Source of the DNA: Bacteroidota bacterium
Lineage (GTDB): Bacteria; Bacteroidota; Bacteroidia; Bacteroidales; Prolixibacteraceae
Direction of reading: 5' to 3'
NCBI GenBank assembly: GCA_030695265.1
Contig: JAUYTA010000060.1
Coordinates: 1-7,708 of the forward strand
Length of the DNA stretch: 7,708 nucleotides
Position numbers and translations under genes: made by a program. The notes beneath the pieces were generated by a model. That model was given only the letters and a program-made list of their open reading frames with translations. It made no database searches and was not told where the DNA came from. How positions within the stretch are numbered: the stretch's first letter is position 1; each line of letters begins with the position of its first letter. Positions 6,603-7,708 of this stretch are shown here, in pieces.

Positions 6603-6982
6603 GCCCGATTGTTCCCAAAGGAAAGATACTTGTTCAGTTCGATGGAGTTTGCATTTTATGCAGCCGGACTGTTAATTTTACACTGAAGGCCGATAAGCGG
6701 AAGAAATTTTTGTTCCAGACATTGCAGAGTTCAGCATTGAAAGAACCGGGAGATAGTGTGATTGTTTCTGATGGGCAAACAACTTACAGTCATTTCGATG
6801 CGGTTCTAAAAATTGCAGAAGAATTGGGTGGTATTTACAAATTGGCAGCGATTTTTAAATTAATTCCCCGGAAATGGCGGCACTCGTTGTATTTATGGAT
6901 TGCCCGGAACCGTTATCGCTGGTTTGGAGTGCGAGAATCATGCTATTTGCCTTCCGCTGAAGTGCTGGAACGATTTATCTAA
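6599..6982 (+). CDS. DCC-family (DUF393) putative thiol-disulfide oxidoreductase
   Basis: 127 residues of the DCC/DUF393 family, named for its DxxCxxC motif, seen here as FDGVCILC with Cys18 and Cys21. Family features follow: a strand-rich start (KILVQFDG), RKKFLFQTLQS, HFDAVLKIAEELGGIYKLAAIF, and a basic amphipathic segment around LIPRKWRHSLYLWIARNRYRWFG before Cys115. A redox role is suggested by the CxxC motif and the family name, but the substrate is unknown. There is no signal peptide, so it should be cytoplasmic or bound to the inner face of the membrane. The start ATG overlaps the amidase stop as ATGA (6599-6602), so translation is probably coupled and the two genes share a transcript. 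The 3' end overlaps the DUF4924 stop by four bases. Confidence 0.9.
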   Translation: MSPIVPKGKILVQFDGVCILCSRTVNFTLKADKRKKFLFQTLQSSALKEPGDSVIVSDGQTTYSHFDAVLKIAEELGGIYKLAAIFKLIPRKWRHSLYLWIARNRYRWFGVRESCYLPSAEVLERFI

Positions 6983-7521
6983 AACTCAAAATCATCGTTT
7001 TCAAATTGAATGTACCTTGCCGACAAATGCCCGATCATCCGGCTAAATCCTTCCACTGTTCGTTTAGTCTCGGGTGAAATTTCGCTGTTTTTAAGTTTCA
7101 GCAACAACACACCATATAAAGCATTCAGGCAGGATTCCACTTCATTTTCAACAGACTTCCCCGATTTCCGTAAAAATTCACTGATGGCTTCGCTGTTCAT
7201 TTGGTACAATCGTTGGTATTCCCCGTCCGACTGTCTTTCAATCAACTTCAGGTGAAACTCATTTAAATCGTTGACCAGATTGGTAATCACCTGCAAATAA
7301 CCATTAGCTCTGATGTGTTCTTTTTCCATCATGAGTGCCAGATTGTTGTACCATGCAGCAATCTCTCTACTTGTATTTTCATCGGCATTAAACCGGCTGA
7401 CAAGCTTTTTTTCAATCAATTCAGGATTAAAAGCACAAGCCCGCAGCAAATCTTCCACTTGCCACATGTACAAAATATACTCGGCAATATTCGTTTTTCG
7501 TAATTCCTGTGCGATCAGCAT
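6979..7521 (-). CDS. DUF4924 family protein of unknown function
   Basis: 180 residues, almost entirely helix-like and charged, with no signal peptide, membrane segment or metal motif; expected to be cytoplasmic. The opening MLIAQELRKTNIAEYILYMW followed by QVEDLLRAC is the hallmark of DUF4924, a family I know only from Bacteroidota and for which I know no function. Other landmarks are EIAAWYNNLALMMEKE near residues 53-68, LNEFHLKLI and LNALYGVLLLKLK. The acidic end NDDFEF is also typical. The start at ATG 7521 fits the family start exactly. It converges with the DCC gene and shares the bases CTAA (6979-6982), so neither gene has room for its own terminator between them. Upstream lies a repeat-rich spacer in which I found no consensus promoter. 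Confidence 0.9.
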   Translation of the reverse strand: MLIAQELRKTNIAEYILYMWQVEDLLRACAFNPELIEKKLVSRFNADENTSREIAAWYNNLALMMEKEHIRANGYLQVITNLVNDLNEFHLKLIERQSDGEYQRLYQMNSEAISEFLRKSGKSVENEVESCLNALYGVLLLKLKNSEISPETKRTVEGFSRMIGHLSARYIQFENDDFEF

Positions 7522-7532
7522 AAAATAAAAAT

Positions 7533-7559
7533 TTCAAGTTCAAAGTTCCAAATTCCAAG
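7533..7559. repeat. Degenerate heptamer tandem repeat
   Basis: Four units follow one another: TTCAAG, TTCAAAG, TTCCAAA and TTCCAAG, with period 7 apart from the shorter first unit. They lie 12 bases outside the DUF4924 start codon, in what would be its 5' untranslated or promoter region. Confidence 0.7.
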
Positions 7560-7587
7560 TTTTTCCTGCCTCCGAGTCCATGCGATG

Positions 7588-7651
7588 AATTTATTTCTCA
7601 CACACTTTCATTTTCTCCCTTCCATCACTTTTCACCTTCTCCCATCCCCCT
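7588..7651. other. 64-base G-free, pyrimidine-rich tract
   Basis: No G occurs on the plus strand from 7588 to 7651, and C and T dominate, especially from 7605 on. If transcribed with the minus-strand genes, the RNA would be purine-rich and free of C. It is bordered by the heptamer repeats at 7533-7559 and 7652-7665. Confidence 0.75.
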
Positions 7652-7665
7652 GCTCCATGCTCCAT
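7652..7665. repeat. Direct repeat GCTCCAT x2
   Basis: GCTCCAT at 7652-7658 is repeated at once at 7659-7665 and followed by GCCAT. A related TCCATGC occurs at 7577-7583. It has the same period of 7 as the repeat nearer DUF4924, but a different unit. Confidence 0.65.
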
Positions 7666-7679
7666 GCCATTTGCAAGTC

Positions 7680-7708
7680 TTACACATCAAAAAAATCGTC
7701 CATGTCGC
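7680..7708 (-). CDS. Possible C-terminal codons of a minus-strand gene entering from the right
   Basis: Read on the minus strand, the last bases give DMDDFFDV followed by TAA (7680-7682). An acidic tail with phenylalanines just before a stop is plausible as a true protein end, and the G-free spacer between it and DUF4924 looks intergenic. Only eight full codons are visible, so this could be chance, and no family can be named. Confidence 0.35.

Overview
The window looks like chromosomal DNA of a Bacteroidota member, probably class Bacteroidia and perhaps near Marinilabiliales/Prolixibacteraceae (the finer placement is a guess). Four things point there: a type IX secretion (T9SS) C-terminal sorting domain at the left edge, a DUF4924 gene (a family I know only from Bacteroidota), a promoter of the Bacteroidota form TTTG-N19-TAnnTTTG, and mostly weak Shine-Dalgarno sites.

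Layout, left to right. (1) 1-1077, plus strand: the C-terminal end of a large secreted surface protein (end of a beta-helix-like region, Ig-like domain, carbohydrate-binding-like module, T9SS tail). (2) About 1092-1277: an unannotated, frameshifted remnant of the N-terminal part of a GH30 (glucosylceramidase-type) glycosidase, ending at a 22-bp perfect hairpin (1279-1327). (3) 1328-1807: about 480 bp with no gene I can support. (4) 1808-2178: a Bacteroidota promoter, then tRNA-Ser(GCT), tRNA-Pro(TGG) and a terminator whose stem contains the stop codon of the opposing lnt gene. A 37-codon ORF lies between the promoter and tRNA-Ser and runs into the tRNA. (5) 2166-5433, minus strand: a three-gene operon, transcribed right to left, of a lipoprotein carrying the 5'-nucleotidase C-terminal domain, a Tat-signal metallophosphatase carrying the matching catalytic domain, and lnt (apolipoprotein N-acyltransferase). 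(6) 5541-6982, plus strand: a LysM plus N-acetylmuramoyl-L-alanine amidase gene, coupled by ATGA overlap to a DCC-family (DUF393) gene. (7) 6979-7521, minus strand: a DUF4924 gene meeting the DCC gene tail to tail with a 4-bp stop overlap. (8) 7522-7679: a low-complexity spacer with heptamer repeats and a 64-base G-free run. (9) The last bases may be the C-terminal codons of another minus-strand gene.

Most of the window is cell-envelope housekeeping: lipoprotein maturation (lnt), periplasmic nucleotide hydrolysis (the split nucleotidase, one half of which is itself a predicted lipoprotein) and peptidoglycan cleavage (the amidase). I see no convincing new multi-gene system. The points most worth a second look are the GH30 remnant, the split nucleotidase whose halves seem to use different export routes, the small ORF in the tRNA leader, and the repeat-rich right-hand spacer.
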